DNA from: Linnemannia hyalina
Lineage: Eukaryota > Mortierellomycota > Mortierellomycetes > Mortierellales > Mortierellaceae
Direction of reading: 5' to 3'
NCBI GenBank assembly: GCA_019671135.1
Contig: JAHRHY010000014.1
Coordinates: forward strand, 618,001-682,000
Length of the DNA stretch: 64,000 nucleotides
Made by a program: the position numbers and the translations under genes. Under the pieces are notes generated by a model that searched no databases, was not told the DNA's origin, and saw only the letters and a list, made by a program, of their open reading frames with translations. This document shows, piece by piece, positions 10,079 through 22,247 of the stretch (positions are counted from its first letter, which is position 1; every line of letters starts with the position of its first letter).

Positions 10079-10928
10079 AGATGTATATCTTTGAACTTTG
10101 AAGTCAGGCAGGCCCTCTTGGGATTAAAATAAATCACTCTCTAAACAAACGTAACTCGAAGGCACAGTTGGGTCACTCATACTTGAACAAGCATCGTCAA
10201 TCAAATTGGACGGGTGAGAAGAGAGAACGAGAATTAAGCGCTTTGCCCTCATTCATATTCAAAAATCGGTTGTTGTTGCGGTTCAGGCACGGTGGCGTAG
10301 CTTCTTTGATGAAAAGAAATAGAAGGCGATAGACAAGAGGGCACTTGATGACAAAGGAAGGCTGGGAGACCCATCGAGGATGAGTTATCAGCAAAGTGGT
10401 CTCTTCTGTTGGTAGTGTATCTAACAAGGCTGCAGTTTCCTCCTTGTCGGTCGTGGGCGCGGTTCTTATCTTGGATGTGGATCCAAACCATTAGACCCAC
10501 GAATGTGGCTTGTGTTCCCAGGGTGAGTGGCAAAGCAGGTCCCTCTTGTCGTCAAGTCCTTTTCTCTTTGATACCCATCACCTCTTCTTATTTTAAGCTC
10601 TTCTTCTTCATTCATTCTTCCTCCTCGCACACGCTTCCTTCCATCCCCACCCTTTGCACAAGAACACCCACTCACATACATACATCAACACATAGCAACA
10701 TGTCAGGTAACAAAAAAGAAAAAAAAAATAACAATATCGACCGCTCCCACCCTTCGACCTCTACCCCCGTCGCACCGTCCACCCACTTGATCATTTCAAT
10801 GAATGTCCGAGAACGAATCCACTCTTTCCTTCCATCGCCAACAACAACTCCTCGCTGACCCCCCCAAAAAACGGAATCCATCCCAAACCCCATTCCCTCT
10901 CCCTCACATCCCTTTGTCTCCAATCCTT
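10079..10928. other. Intergenic between the CsbD-like gene and DBP5
   Basis: It holds the CsbD-like 3' end (AAAATAAATC at about 10125) and the DBP5 promoter and leader. Open frames here (for example the one from 10409) are low-complexity and not convincing as genes. Confidence 0.5.
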
Positions 10929-13261
10929 ATGTCACAACAAGAAGTCGACCAGTCCACCGAACAAAGTATGTAAACTTCTTGATCAGGTTAATGTCATTGT
11001 TGTTTGAATGCGCTTCATGCGAAAAAGAAACCTCCTTGTCTGGCGTGCTGACATTCTGTACTTGGTGTCTTCTTTTGTTCACTCCTTCCCTCCTGCACTT
11101 TTGTGTCCGTAGTCGCCAATGACCTCAAGAACTTGAGCACCGGCCCCGTTGAAGATGCCGTCGAAGATGCCGTCGAAGATGCCGTCGAAGGTAAATACAT
11201 TTTCAGTCCAGTCCACTCTTTGGAAGGGTTGACAATGCAACCGTCTGACCATCAAAAGAAAAAAGTGTGGTACCTTTTCTTTCCCAAGAAACCCCCTCGC
11301 TCTTTTGAACCGACTTTTATCCATAACAAACGATTAACTCTATTACGACATTTTCGTCATATTAGAGGTCCTAACTGCTGAGGAGCGCGCCACTGACTTG
11401 CTCGAGTCCTCGTACAGCGTCGTCGTCAAGCTGGCCGACCAGCAGGCCGATGCCAACTCTCCTCTTTACTCTGCAAAGTCCTTTGAGGATCTTGGCCTGT
11501 AAGTTAACTCAAGGAACCCTTGTTGTTGAGCACCAGTTTTGTTTGTTATTATTCACACGCATTCCGCACTTTGGAAGCTAACTATCATGCCCGCTCTCCC
11601 TGAATAATAATACAGCCACGAGGACTTGCTCAAGGGTATCTACAACATGAAGTTCGCCAAGCCCTCCAAGATCCAGGAGCGCGCCCTGCCCCTGCTTCTG
11701 CAGAACCCGTACGTAGATGTGCACCCAATCTTACTTGATCAGAAGGACCAACTGCCCTGAACTTTACTCCTCGCCTGTGCTTTGCTAACATGGTCACTTC
11801 TTCTTCCTTGATGATGTCGTCATAATCGAACATCAGTCCCAGGAACATGATTGCTCAGTCCCAGTCCGGAACCGGAAAGACAGCCGCCTTTGCTCTTACC
11901 ATCTTGAGCCGCATCAACTACGACCTCCATGCCCCTCAGGTAACAATCGCTCCGCTACTCAGGGGAAAGGCAACTGACGTAACGCATTAAGTGCCACCAA
12001 AAGTTATGACTGAGAAACTAATCTTTATTCAATCTACTCTTCCTTGCAGGCTTTGGTTTTGTCGCCTTCGCGTGAGTTGGCTCGTCAGACCATGGAGGTC
12101 ATTCAGGAGATGGGTAAATTCACCCAGGTGACCACTGCCCAGGCCATCAAGGATGAGAACTTGCCTCCCAAGGTCAACTCGCACATCATTGTCGGTACCC
12201 CTGGTACCGTTTCTGACCTGATCAAGCGTCGTGTGATTGACGCCAAGAACATCCGCCTCTACGTTTTGGACGAAGCCGATAATATGTTGGACATGCAGGG
12301 TCTCGGCGATCAGAGCCGCAACTTGAAGAAGTAACAAACAATCACGAAATTTGATCGCTAATTAATCGTTTTGACTGTATTATGCCCTGTATGAGGAATG
12401 TTTGTAGTAACAGGTTATTTCCTTTGTGCGTGTAGACTTTTGCCCCGCGACTGCCAGATTGTTCTCTTCTCGGCTACCTGGGCTGACCGTGTCCGTCAAT
12501 TCGCCCACGAGATTGCCCCCAAAGCCAACGAAATCACTCTCAAGCCCGAGGAACTCTCTGTTGACGGTATCAAGCAGTTCTACGTCGACTGCCGTAGTCA
12601 GTCCAAGGAGAACAAGACCCAGAAGTACGACATTCTCGTCGGTCTCTACTCCCTCCTCACCGTCTCCCAGTCCATCATCTTCGTCAAGGTAAAAAACTCT
12701 TTTAGTTTTGCTACTTAGTTGCTCAGAAGAAGGGAAATGGATCGCGGAGTAAGGATTTCATCATGGTTGAAAGTCAATTACCGCCATTTTCATCAATTAT
12801 TTGTTATTGTCAACCCTACCCTCGAATAGAAACGTGAGACTGCGGATGAGATTGCGCAAAAGATGTCAGAGAAGCACCACGCCGTCGTCTCGCTGCATGG
12901 AAAGTTGGAAGCCGCCCAGCGTGACGAAGTCATTGACTCGTTCCGTGCCGGAAAGTCCAAGGTCCTGATCACAACTAACGTCATTGCCCGTGGTATCGAT
13001 ATCGCCAACGTCAACATGGTCGTCAACTACGACATGCCCACAGACCAGTATGGCCGCCCCGACCCCGAGACTTACCTCCACCGTATCGGTCGTACGGGTC
13101 GTTTTGGCCGCACTGGAGTGTCGGTCAACTTTGTCCATGACAACAAGTCGATGCAGGTCATGAACGATATTGAGGCCCATTTCGATCGGAAGATGGTTGC
13201 CCTCCCCGATGACCTTGACGAGGCTGAGGAGATCATCAAGAAGGCCATGAAGTCTACTTAA
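10929..13261 (+). CDS. DBP5: DEAD-box ATP-dependent RNA helicase Dbp5
   Basis: Eight exons: 10929-10965, 11113-11190, 11366-11498, 11616-11708, 11837-11939, 12050-12330, 12436-12688 and 12830-13261. They join to 469 residues, close to the usual Dbp5/DDX19 length. Helicase motifs appear in order: Q-motif region FAKPSKIQ, motif I SQSGTGKT, Ia PSRELARQ, Ib [33 protein letters not shown] and [12 protein letters not shown]. The Dbp5-type lead-in [15 protein letters not shown] precedes the Q motif. Dbp5 acts at the cytoplasmic face of the nuclear pore to strip export factors from mRNA, with Gle1 and inositol hexakisphosphate. The N-terminal arm has an unusual triple VEDA repeat. It converges with RAD6 downstream. 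Confidence 0.95.
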
Positions 13262-13710
13262 AGAGTCTTTTTTTTGCCTTTCTCATATCACCCACCACAC
13301 AATCAAAAGACTTTTTGGTCATATCACCAATAAAAAACTGTTATGTTTGATCGACGAGTTGTTGAAGAAAGGACTTTGCTCGTGGATTCGCGAAGAAGAA
13401 AAATAAAAAAAAGAGTGGGCCACCTTTATTGAAAGCTATTGCTCCACATGTAATAATGCTATAAAAAAAAAAGGTCCTGTCGCTTCATGTCTGTTCGTCT
13501 CAATACTCCGTTTCGTCCTCCCGCCCGGTTTTTTTTGGGGGGTTCTTGCAAATTTCAATCGATCCGATCCGGGGGTAGCAAGACACAGGGAGCCACGATG
13601 AGGGGGTACAGGGTTAAGACGAGGGCTTTTACTCCTGTTTTGTTGATTGTTGGCTGTTTGTTGGTGGTTGTGGATGTAGAGGTCGCTGTTGTAGTCCTCG
13701 TATCCTGTTT
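13262..13710. other. Convergent 3' region between DBP5 and RAD6
   Basis: It contains AATAAAAAAC at 13329 for DBP5 and the 3' end of the minus-strand RAD6 transcript. I see no gene. Confidence 0.6.
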
Positions 13711-15260
13711 TTACGACTCCCATGAGGTTTCTACGATCTCACGGACACGACGCGTGTACTCCTTGCGGTTCTCCCGGTAGAGGTTGGCCGCCTCAGCATT
13801 GGCGGGCGAATTGGGATTGGGGTCGTGGAGGAGGGACTGGATCGAGGTCAGGATCGCTGCCACATCGTAGGTGGGCGACCATCGGTTCTGCAGGATATCC
13901 AGACACAGCTCTCCATTCGCATAGACATTCGGGTGGAACATTTTCGACACAAACTTGACAGTTGGTGGTTTGTTTGGGTACGTTTCGTCAAACTGGAGGA
14001 GCAACTTGAACGTTCCGTCCTCAAATGGAGTATCGCCTAAAAAAATTGGAAGAAAATAGAACAAGATGGATGGTCAATGACAGGCTGCTTTTAGTAAGCA
14101 AACAGAAGCAACCATGTTGCTTAGCAACTCTGTAGAACCCATGTACGCAATGTGAACAAAACCACAAACAACGCGATGATGAAAAAAGGGAGAAAAAGAG
14201 CGGCGGAGGAGGCGGGATAGATCCAAAGAACAAAGGAGCAAAAAAGGGTCGGTGGCGATAGGGGATACATGGAGAATGGAGGAGGTAAGCGGAGATGATT
14301 CGATCTGGTCCTCTTTCTTTTTTTTTGCTCTGCATATTTGGTGCACCATTGCTTAGGTGTTTTCTTTCTTCTGCATTTTATCTCCAATGTCATTTGCGCT
14401 TTGTCGTACGGTTGTCTCTCCTCTCCCTTCTTCTGTCTCACTATCCTCTTTCTATCTCCTGATCCAAAATGCGCTGCTGCAATGTGTTATCCTGGGCTGG
14501 GCACAAGACGAAGAAAAAGGGAGAGAGGACTAGATCAATCTCCTTTTTTTTTGGTTGTTCTTGAACTCTGTTTCCCGCCTTGCGTTGACAGTTTCCCTGC
14601 CCTTATGAGGTTGTGTTCACTCCTCCTGCCCTGCCATTTGCTCTGCCCTCTCCGCGCCAGTCCATGCATAACCCACACTTGTCTGATTTCCCTCTCCAGT
14701 TTGCATAAGCGCAATAGTAATAAAAAAGATGAGTCCTAGGGTCCAAAATAACACTAACACAAGTTACTACCCAAGTTGGAGGCGGGGGAGTGTCAAGTGC
14801 TTTTTGTTTTGTTGAACACAGCCCGCTGCGGTTCGATTTTTTTTTTCTTTTCATATTCCACTTTTGTTCGCTGGTCGAAGATAAGGGAGACTGAACAACC
14901 ACACACCACACCACCACAACAAGGACCTCTTATCGATGATATCCTTTTGAACTTGGTGTACAATAAGAAGAGACAAATGTTGGGTGGCCGAACAATAAGG
15001 AAAAGGGATTCAGGATCCCTTAGGCCATTTGTTTCCTCAACCACCGCAACCAACTGGAAATAAATGAAAAAGTCTCTTCCCTTCCATTCCTTTGCGCACA
15101 GTATAGGAGACAGTTAGGGTTGAGGTTTACCTGGTCCAAAGATGACGGCGTTCCAGAGCATGATGTTGTCGGAGCATGGTGCGCCCGAGATGCCGCCTGG
15201 AGGATCGCTCTGCAGACGCTTAAAGTCTTTCATCAAACGGCGGCGAGAAGGTGTCGACAT
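13711..15260 (-). CDS. RAD6: Ubiquitin-conjugating enzyme E2, Rad6/UBE2A type
   Basis: Two exons, 15260-15131 and 14036-13711, give 151 residues, as in animal UBE2A. The N-terminus [20 protein letters not shown] and the block [20 protein letters not shown] with active-site Cys88 are characteristic of Rad6. The HPN motif and the C-terminal helix ([13 protein letters not shown]) are intact. Rad6 works with Rad18 in PCNA ubiquitination and with Bre1 in histone H2B ubiquitination. The acidic tail of budding-yeast Rad6 is absent, as in most other eukaryotes. The single intron is 1094 nt, far longer than every other coding intron in the window. Confidence 0.96.
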
Positions 15261-15669
15261 GGCTGTTGGTTGTGTGTGTGTTGTTGTCCTGGGGTTGGGT
15301 GTGTTGCGGGTAAGAGAGTAATAGAGAAGAGAAGAATAGAAAAGAAAAGAAGAGAAGAAATAGGGTTGTGTTGTTGCGCGTTCAAGGACGGCTATTTGTA
15401 TGAATTTGTCGGACGTTGGAGCAAAAGGCGGACTATGAAGACGAGAAAAGAGGAGACGAATGAATTGACAAAGTGCTCGTTTGCTTGTTTGAGTAGGTGG
15501 ATGGGGTGAGTGGGGTGGGAAGTGGTGGAGTGGAGTGGAAGGAGAGGGAGGATTGGATGAAGGAAAAGGAAGAAATGGAAAAAAATAAAAACGAATCGAC
15601 CAGCAAGCAGCTGGTCGCTTTTCTATTGCGTCCAGTCACCTGACATCTACGTTGTCTATTCTTTTGCAG
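15261..15669. other. RAD6 promoter region and 3' end of the Dsc3-like gene
   Basis: Purine-rich on the plus strand. It sits between the RAD6 start and the Dsc3-like stop, both on the minus strand. No separate gene is seen. Confidence 0.5.
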
Positions 15670-16883
15670 CTAGTAGTAAAGGTGGAGCACGCCGAAGCCA
15701 AGGTTGATCATCATGCCCGCAATGATTCCTATCCGAGGGTAATCGAGAGAAGATGACAGTGGAGGAGACGTCGGTTAGCTCAGTTTGGTTCAGTATCCAA
15801 TGACAAATACCCATCAAGGAAGACAAAAAATAAAGGCAAACTAACCCATTTGCTGCCGCCGTGAAAAGGCTGCCTCCTTGAACCAGAACAGGACTATTAG
15901 GCCCATAAAGAAGCCAAGCATCAGACCCCAAACCATCTCGCCATAACTACCCTCCACTATTGTTTGAAATGATTCATTAGAAAAAAAAAAGTTCATTTTT
16001 AATATCATTCGATCATGCACACATGCCCTTGATCCACAAAAACCATATCGCACCTCTCCTCCAAACATGTGCGCACACGCCACATTACCACATTATAAGA
16101 ATAGGAATGAACAAACAACAACAACTTACGTCCTTCAGGAAGCGTCTCGGCGCCATGTTGGTCAATCCACTCTTCCTCAATCCGCCTCGCCCTTGCGTTT
16201 GCATCCTCGTCTTGATCCAGTCCCACCGCAATACCGTTCTCACCCACTGTGGACATGACAGTCCCTCGACTCGCATGAAACTGTCGTCGGATCGACCGGA
16301 TCTCGTCCTCACTGAACCCAGCCTCCCGTAGCCGATCAAATCCTGTGGCCTGCGGAGTCATAATAGGCGAAAGTTCCTCCTCCTCTTCCTCCTCATCGTC
16401 GGTCCCATCTTGTGTTTCATCCTCATCGTCCTCGCTTGCTAATCCGTCCTCACGACGGTGTCGAGACCCTTGCCGTCTACTACTACTTCCCGGGAGTGAC
16501 AATGGACTCGATGCACCAACTCGTACTGCTGCTGCTGCCGCTGCTGAACTAGTTGACTGTGACGGTATGTGGGATGCGTTCAAACCACGACTCCTGGACG
16601 GCCGATTTGATCCATCTCTCCTCAGTCTTCCGCTGGTATTGCTATTACTGCTGCTTCCTGTCCCGGTTGCCACAGCCTTGCCCTTTTTCACCGCCGTTAG
16701 GCCTGCTGGCTGTGCAGATGGGAAGTCCGAAAGCGAGCACAAGAAATAAATGGGTCCTGTTTGGACGGGTATACTGATGGTCGAAGTCGAGCTCGGGTTC
16801 TTGTTGTTGGCGTGACTCGAAGTATCAGAAGGTATATCGATTATCGTATGCCCGCCGCCGCCAGACGAAAGCAGATGTGTGGC

Positions 16884-16920
<37 letters not shown>

Positions 16921-17804
16921 GCTGTTGATGATGGTGTTGGTGGCAGTGTTGAGGCTGTATTTGGTGTTGTTGTCGTGGTGGAGACATGAGTTGGTAAGAT
17001 AGATCCCAAAGAAGTATGTGTCCTGATAGTCGGCGGTGTCGACTTTTCTCCGCTCGTCCTGGAAGCAATTCCTGCAAGGATGTTGTTAGCTGCAGCTTCG
17101 ACAGCCTCGACGGATGATGAAAGCCGCGACTGGTGGTGTTGGTGAGGTACCTCGACTTGAGTGAAGAGCGACTTTGGCAATGACTCGATCAAGGTCTTGT
17201 TGTCGACCAAGATTTTGCCAGAGTGGATCAATCGCAAATACTTGTTTCCAATCGACGGCCGCGCCTCTTTGATCTAGCAACAAGGAAGGAAAAAAAAAAA
17301 CGTGTAAGTGTCCCATTCGATTATAAAATTTGACAAATCGTTCATCGAGCATTGCCCAGCCAGACTTACTTCGTCCTTGACTTGCGCAATGGTATCAGTC
17401 CTCGGGACTCGCAGACTCAAGTCCTGTCCCTCTCCGAACCGAATGTTGATCTCCAAGTCAGCATTCTCCTCCGTCCTGGACCTTTGTACCACTTGATCCT
17501 GACTCTGCCGTCGACTTTGACCCGGTTGTTCATGTGGTTGTTCGTCTTCTTGGCGCCGCTCAACGACTCCTGCACCAACCGGTCCCTGTATAGGAGATTC
17601 TCCTCCATCGTCGTCGTCTTCGTCCAAGCGACTGTATCCTTGGCGGTTACTATTGCTTCCTCTCGTCAAGGCTGCCAGTGTAGCGGCTGCAACAGAACCA
17701 GCCCTCCGAGTGCGTGGAGGTGGAAGTGACGAGTGGATGGCAGTGGATGGTGAGGATGTCTCATCCTCGCTGTCGCTTGCGTCATTCACTCTGGCATAGC
17801 TCAT
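15670..17804 (-). CDS. dsc3: DSC E3 ubiquitin ligase complex subunit 3-like protein
   Basis: Four exons: 17804-17370, 17273-16130, 15956-15846 and 15728-15670, giving 582 residues. After an acidic low-complexity N-terminus, a ubiquitin-like fold spans about 120-170 (LEINIRFGEGQDLSLRVP, then RLIHSGKILVDN). A long Ser/Thr-rich region follows, then the DUF2407-type C-terminal part: FDRLREAGFSEDEIRSIRRQF, and two membrane helices (WGLMLGFFMGLIVLFWF, MMINLGFGVLHLYY). In fission yeast and Aspergillus, Dsc3 is a Golgi/endosome ubiquitin-like-domain subunit of the Dsc ligase that activates SREBP and degrades orphan membrane proteins. The middle region is much longer than usual and carries a poly-Thr run. 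The start at 17804 is chosen over an upstream in-frame ATG because family proteins begin near the acidic stretch. Confidence 0.85.
16883..16921 (-). repeat. (ACA)n coding microsatellite, poly-Thr in the Dsc3-like protein
   Basis: An uninterrupted trinucleotide run encodes a Thr tract in the disordered middle of the protein. Length variation between strains is expected because it is in frame. Confidence 0.85.
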
Positions 17805-18138
17805 TGAAGTTTCCTTGTCCTTGTCCTTGCGCCGCAGTGTTATTGAGCTTGATGTGAAGTTGTGAGCGTGTGTCGAATGGGTTGATGCGAAGGATGAAAT
17901 AAAGAAAGAGTGCCAACTCCACACTCCCTTCCTTCATCACTCCACGTACTTTGGCACAAAAAAAATGTGACCGTAGGATTGCCCCAGCAAAAATGGTATT
18001 TTTTGGTGGCGATGTTTTTCAGGCACGCAGTAAGTTCACGCTCAAACAACCATCGTTGCTTTTTGTTTATTAAAATTACAAAGAGTGTGATTAGGATATC
18101 AAGATTAAGAGTAGGAGTAGGCGTTGTAGGTTTGTGAA
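17805..18138. other. Dsc3-like promoter region and DHHC gene 3' end
   Basis: It includes the presumed leader of the Dsc3-like gene and the 3' flank of the palmitoyltransferase gene. No gene is seen. Confidence 0.5.
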
Positions 18139-20941
18139 TTAAGAAACGGTGTAGTCGCGACGCCGGATGTAGCTATGAATATCGACAAAAAAAAATGACA
18201 ATAGAGTAAGCAACCACTTCATAGGTAATTAATGCACAGGGAGCAATAGCGAAAAACCACGCGCATATTGCAATTACCTTCGTGTAGGCGGCCTGCAAAG
18301 AACCGACGCACAGTTTCCAAATATGCTGCCACGGTCGAATGGATTGTCCACAACCATGGGTCTCATCATAGATGCGCTCCACTAATCCATTGAACAAATT
18401 AGCAATACGAATATGTTAGATTCAGCTTCGATGCACCAATCATTCAATATCCAACGATTTGAAAGGCTACAAATGACAGTTCTTACCTGTTCATGGGTTG
18501 TGCGGTTCACGGTTGCCAACCAGAAATGATAGGTTGCCAGGGCACCAACTGCGAGACCCATGATAAAGGCAAAGACCATGACAAGTGCTGATATAGGGGC
18601 CTTGGCCAGAACGTCGCTTTGGAAGGAGGGCACTCCTGAAGGGTCATTCTTTCGATCTCGGTACAACAGTAGCAAATGAGTCAAGCACAGGGCCGATGTG
18701 TAGAAAGCGTAAATGGATGCTATTGATACAAAGATCAAAAAGTAGCGGTAATTCCTTCGTCCGATGCAGTTGTTGAGCCATATGCAGTGGTGGTCCTCGT
18801 CCTCTATTACCAACCAGAATTTGTACGAGTGTCAATACCAGCTTCTCTTTATGCCATAAGCGCGCAAAAACGATAATAACCGCCTCAAAACTTACCAACG
18901 CAATTGTCGCATTGACGGCAATGACTGCAACGGGGCGGGCGATAGATTCTACAAGTCTCGCAGTACTTGAGACGGACAGTGTACATTCCAACTTGGACCT
19001 CTTTCAGGCGTGGCAGACTCTGAGGGGGATAGAATGAGGCCGAAGTACTGTCCATTTCCCTGAGTGGGTCTAGTGGTGGGTCTCCATCGATTCCTCGAGG
19101 AATAACTCCTGGGTCCGTCCAAGATGTCTTGAGCATCGAAGAGAACGCCACGATAAAGAGGTACGCCTGCACAATTGGCGCAGCTGGACTGACTCTGTGC
19201 CATAAAAACGAAGACCTATTGCCAATTCAAGTCGAGTCAAGACAGATAGGTTATGAAAAAAGTCATGAGCATTGTGAGCCGGGTGTGAATCTGCAGGGAA
19301 ACGATGTCAGTTACAAGCCCAACTTTTTTTTTATCTTCTGCTCACTTACGTGAATCCATGAAACAACCCTGTTGGGACTGTCAACAGCAAGACCGCAACG
19401 AGGAACGCTGGAAAGTCGCGACTGGTCATAATCCGTCCTCCACAGAAAAAGAGATTACGTCCTGGAAACAATTTGTAATTCCTGACGGGTTTGCCTTGGT
19501 GCAAAAAGTCGTCCTCGCCATGATCGGTTTCTGTTCCAAGGACGCCGCTGTCAGCACTCGGAAGCTGGTTTTCGTTGCGGTGGGTAGAGCCGATGGGCGC
19601 CGGACCCTCGACACTGGACATCCGCGAGTGGCCATCGAACTTAGTGTCCTTGTGAGGCGGGGTATATTGCTGAAATCCTGAAAACTGCCCTGAAGCACTC
19701 GTGATGGGGATTCGTCCTGTTTGGTTGGAGATGGCCAATGTTGGTGGCGGTGGTATTGAAGGCGGGCTGTACTGGAGATATCCTGAATGTGGCCCTGTCA
19801 GGTAGCGACCTCCTGGGCTGCTGTTCAAAGGAAAGACATCCTTGGGGTCCTCTGCAAGAAACTCTGAGAGCGGGAGCATCTCGGCCGCATTTGTGGCCCT
19901 TGTTCGTACGACAGGTGGCGTTCGGATGGATTGCGAGCTAAGTCGTGAAGGCGATTGCTGACCGCTCTCTGTGTGATGACTCTCGGTTCTAGGATGGTCC
20001 TGCGAGGTTGAAGCGTGATTTCCGCCAGCAGCGATTGACCACTGGCTGGTGCTGAAGTCGGCTGAATACCCCCTGGACACACGGCTTCGCCCCTTGAGCC
20101 GATAATCTAGGCATTCCTCCTCCATCTCTTCGCGACTTGTGCCTGGTATATATCCCGCCACTGAGAGGATAGTGTCGATGGAGGAAGGATCGCTGTTGGG
20201 AGAGCCAACATGTGCTGGTGTCGATGAGGATATCGAATTGTTGTTGCCGTCGACCACAACAGTCTCGCTGCCTCTGCTGGTGTCTGGCGCAAGTGGGGGG
20301 TAGGTGGGTCCTGGAAACTTGTTGCTGCTGGTGCTGTTGCTGTTGTTGCCAGTTCTCGTTGACATGTGCTGTGCAGTGTGATACGTAGGTTCGAGTGTTG
20401 GCGACTCCTCAACGGCCACAGTATGGCTGCCAATGGTGGCTGAGGCGACGGCAGAATTGGCCATCAGCATCTGCTCAAAGCTCATGCCTCGTTCTGCGGA
20501 TGATGAAGGAAGGGAGAAGAAGGACTGGAAGGAAGGGTAGGGTTCGGACTCTGGTTCGAGTACTGCGCGGCTGCTGAGAACAGAGTAGAGAGAGTGGGCG
20601 GGTGTAGACGTAGGCGTAGGGGTGGTGGGCTGGATGTGATCGTAGATGCTGTTGATAGGCCAGGAAGCAATTAAGACTGGGGTGATAGAGTTGTCACTGA
20701 TGGCTAGTGGAGAGGTAGCTTCTGTATGAGTTACTTGGTGACCAGGGATACTTTGAGAGTCTAGGGTGGTGGTTGTGGTGACGGTCTCGTGTGCCTTCTG
20801 TTCAGGGCGGGCTAGTTGGTTGACGGGGGCAGGTGCAGCAGCCAGGTTGGAGGATTGTTGTTGTTGCAGCAGTAAGGTGTCGTTGTCGGTGTCCTTGTCC
20901 TTGTCCAGTGCGGGGACCTGGGCAGGGTCGAGTGTCGGCAT
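18139..20941 (-). CDS. DHHC-type protein palmitoyltransferase
   Basis: Five exons: 20941-19350, 19215-18896, 18803-18487, 18381-18278 and 18172-18139, giving 788 residues. The first ~480 residues are Ser/Pro/Thr-rich and probably disordered. Then come TM1 and TM2 (FLVAVLLLTVPTGLF, AYLFIVAFSS), the DPG motif (TDPGVIP) and the cysteine-rich domain (CETCRIYRPPRCSHCRQC). The catalytic DHHC is at 641-644. TM3 and TM4 and a TTxE motif (TTHE) follow, and then NPFDRGSIFGN. DHHC enzymes attach palmitate to cysteines of membrane proteins at ER, Golgi or plasma membrane. The domain order fits Erf2-like enzymes, but the long N-terminus is unusual. The short last exon ends SYIRRRDYTVS. Several family proteins encoded downstream have juxtamembrane cysteines that could be substrates. 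Confidence 0.9.
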
Positions 20942-22247
20942 TGCGACGGACAGGGGAGGATGCGAGTGTGCGAGGTTGATCTTAAAGAGTAGAAGGAGGG
21001 GGTAATAAAAGGGATGGACAGGACGGGGAGGATGGGACTAAGGAGAGAGATAGAGAGTAGGGAGAGTGAGGAGGAAGGAATTTGTGTCTGTTGGTGTGCT
21101 CTGTGTTGCGAAGGGAGAGATGGGTGAAAGAAGGGATGGTACCATCAGCTCACTCACTCCATACAGCTTTGTGAATGGAAAAAAAAAAAAAAAAAAAAAA
21201 AAAGAGAGAGAGAGAGAGAAGGGTTGAGGCAAGTCACGTGTAAAGCAATTGTGTGAATGGTTACTGTTTCCCGCCCTTTGCCGATAATAATGTGTACGTT
21301 CAAAAACAACAAGTCAGTCTCGAACGATCACTCCCTCCAATCAATCATCATTTTGGGGGAGGGGAAGGGATCAAAGCGTTGAACTAAACCCCTATCAGTT
21401 CATCAATTATGAACATGGCCATCACTCCTCTCTCTTGTGTGCTGGTAAACAATCAGACAGATAGTGAGACTCCCTGCTCATACGGTCGTCTGCATCCTAT
21501 GGCCTGTCTGCCGATCAGTGAAGCGAGCGACAACAACAGTTGTCATGGTTCCTCTTTATCCTATCAACAAGAATAATCTTCTTTGAAAACCAGGCAACCT
21601 TCTTCCACTCTTTTCACACTTTTTCCTCTCAAGAACTCTCCGTCCCTCGACTTTTTTTTTCTTTCTCAGCCGTGATGTTATTGTCTACTACAGAGCAGAA
21701 TAAATGAAATGACACCAGCTAATAAAGAGCCGAACTGGCCTTCAATGGCTTCTCGAACAGTTGTACCGTCTTGTCCCGCACCCCAAAAGTCCAACTCAAT
21801 TGAGCCATGCTGTCTATGTATTATTGATAAAATATGAGCGGCCATGAAATCAGAAATTCAGGTACTGTATCAGTGCAGATGCACACACTCAAGGCACAAG
21901 GCACAGGACACAGGACACAAAGAAGTAAAAAAAAAAAAAGACGCTGCTGGTTCAGTGTCGACTTCTCTCCCTACCCTCTCTCCACTGCTTATCATCTTCC
22001 TCGTCATCACCTACATACCGCAAACCCAACCTTAACATCACCTACCACCCTCTGCATCACCATCCTTTCCTCTCCTTGTTTCATTCCACATCGACAAGGA
22101 GTAGATCATTCCTCCCTACCGTCCGTCTGTCTGCTCAATGTCAGCATTCTAGCTGGACACAACTCAACAGTTCTCCTTCACTTTTTTTTTGTTGCTCCTC
22201 ATTCACCCCGAGTTTTTGTTTCGCCCTCTCTCTTCACAGAAAAACTC
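20942..22247. other. Divergent intergenic region between the DHHC gene and the tandem family
   Basis: It must hold the minus-strand DHHC promoter and the plus-strand promoter and leader of family copy 1. A poly-A plus GA microsatellite is at 21179-21220. No further gene is seen. Confidence 0.5.
21179..21220 (+). repeat. Poly-A and (GA)n microsatellite
   Basis: About 25 A followed by a GA dinucleotide run, within 300 bases of the DHHC start, read as CT/poly-T on the DHHC strand. Confidence 0.9.

Noticed and set aside
14338..14739. 133-codon open frame inside the RAD6 intron
   Set aside because: Low-complexity, Cys/Leu/Phe-rich, no recognisable domain; treated as intron noise.
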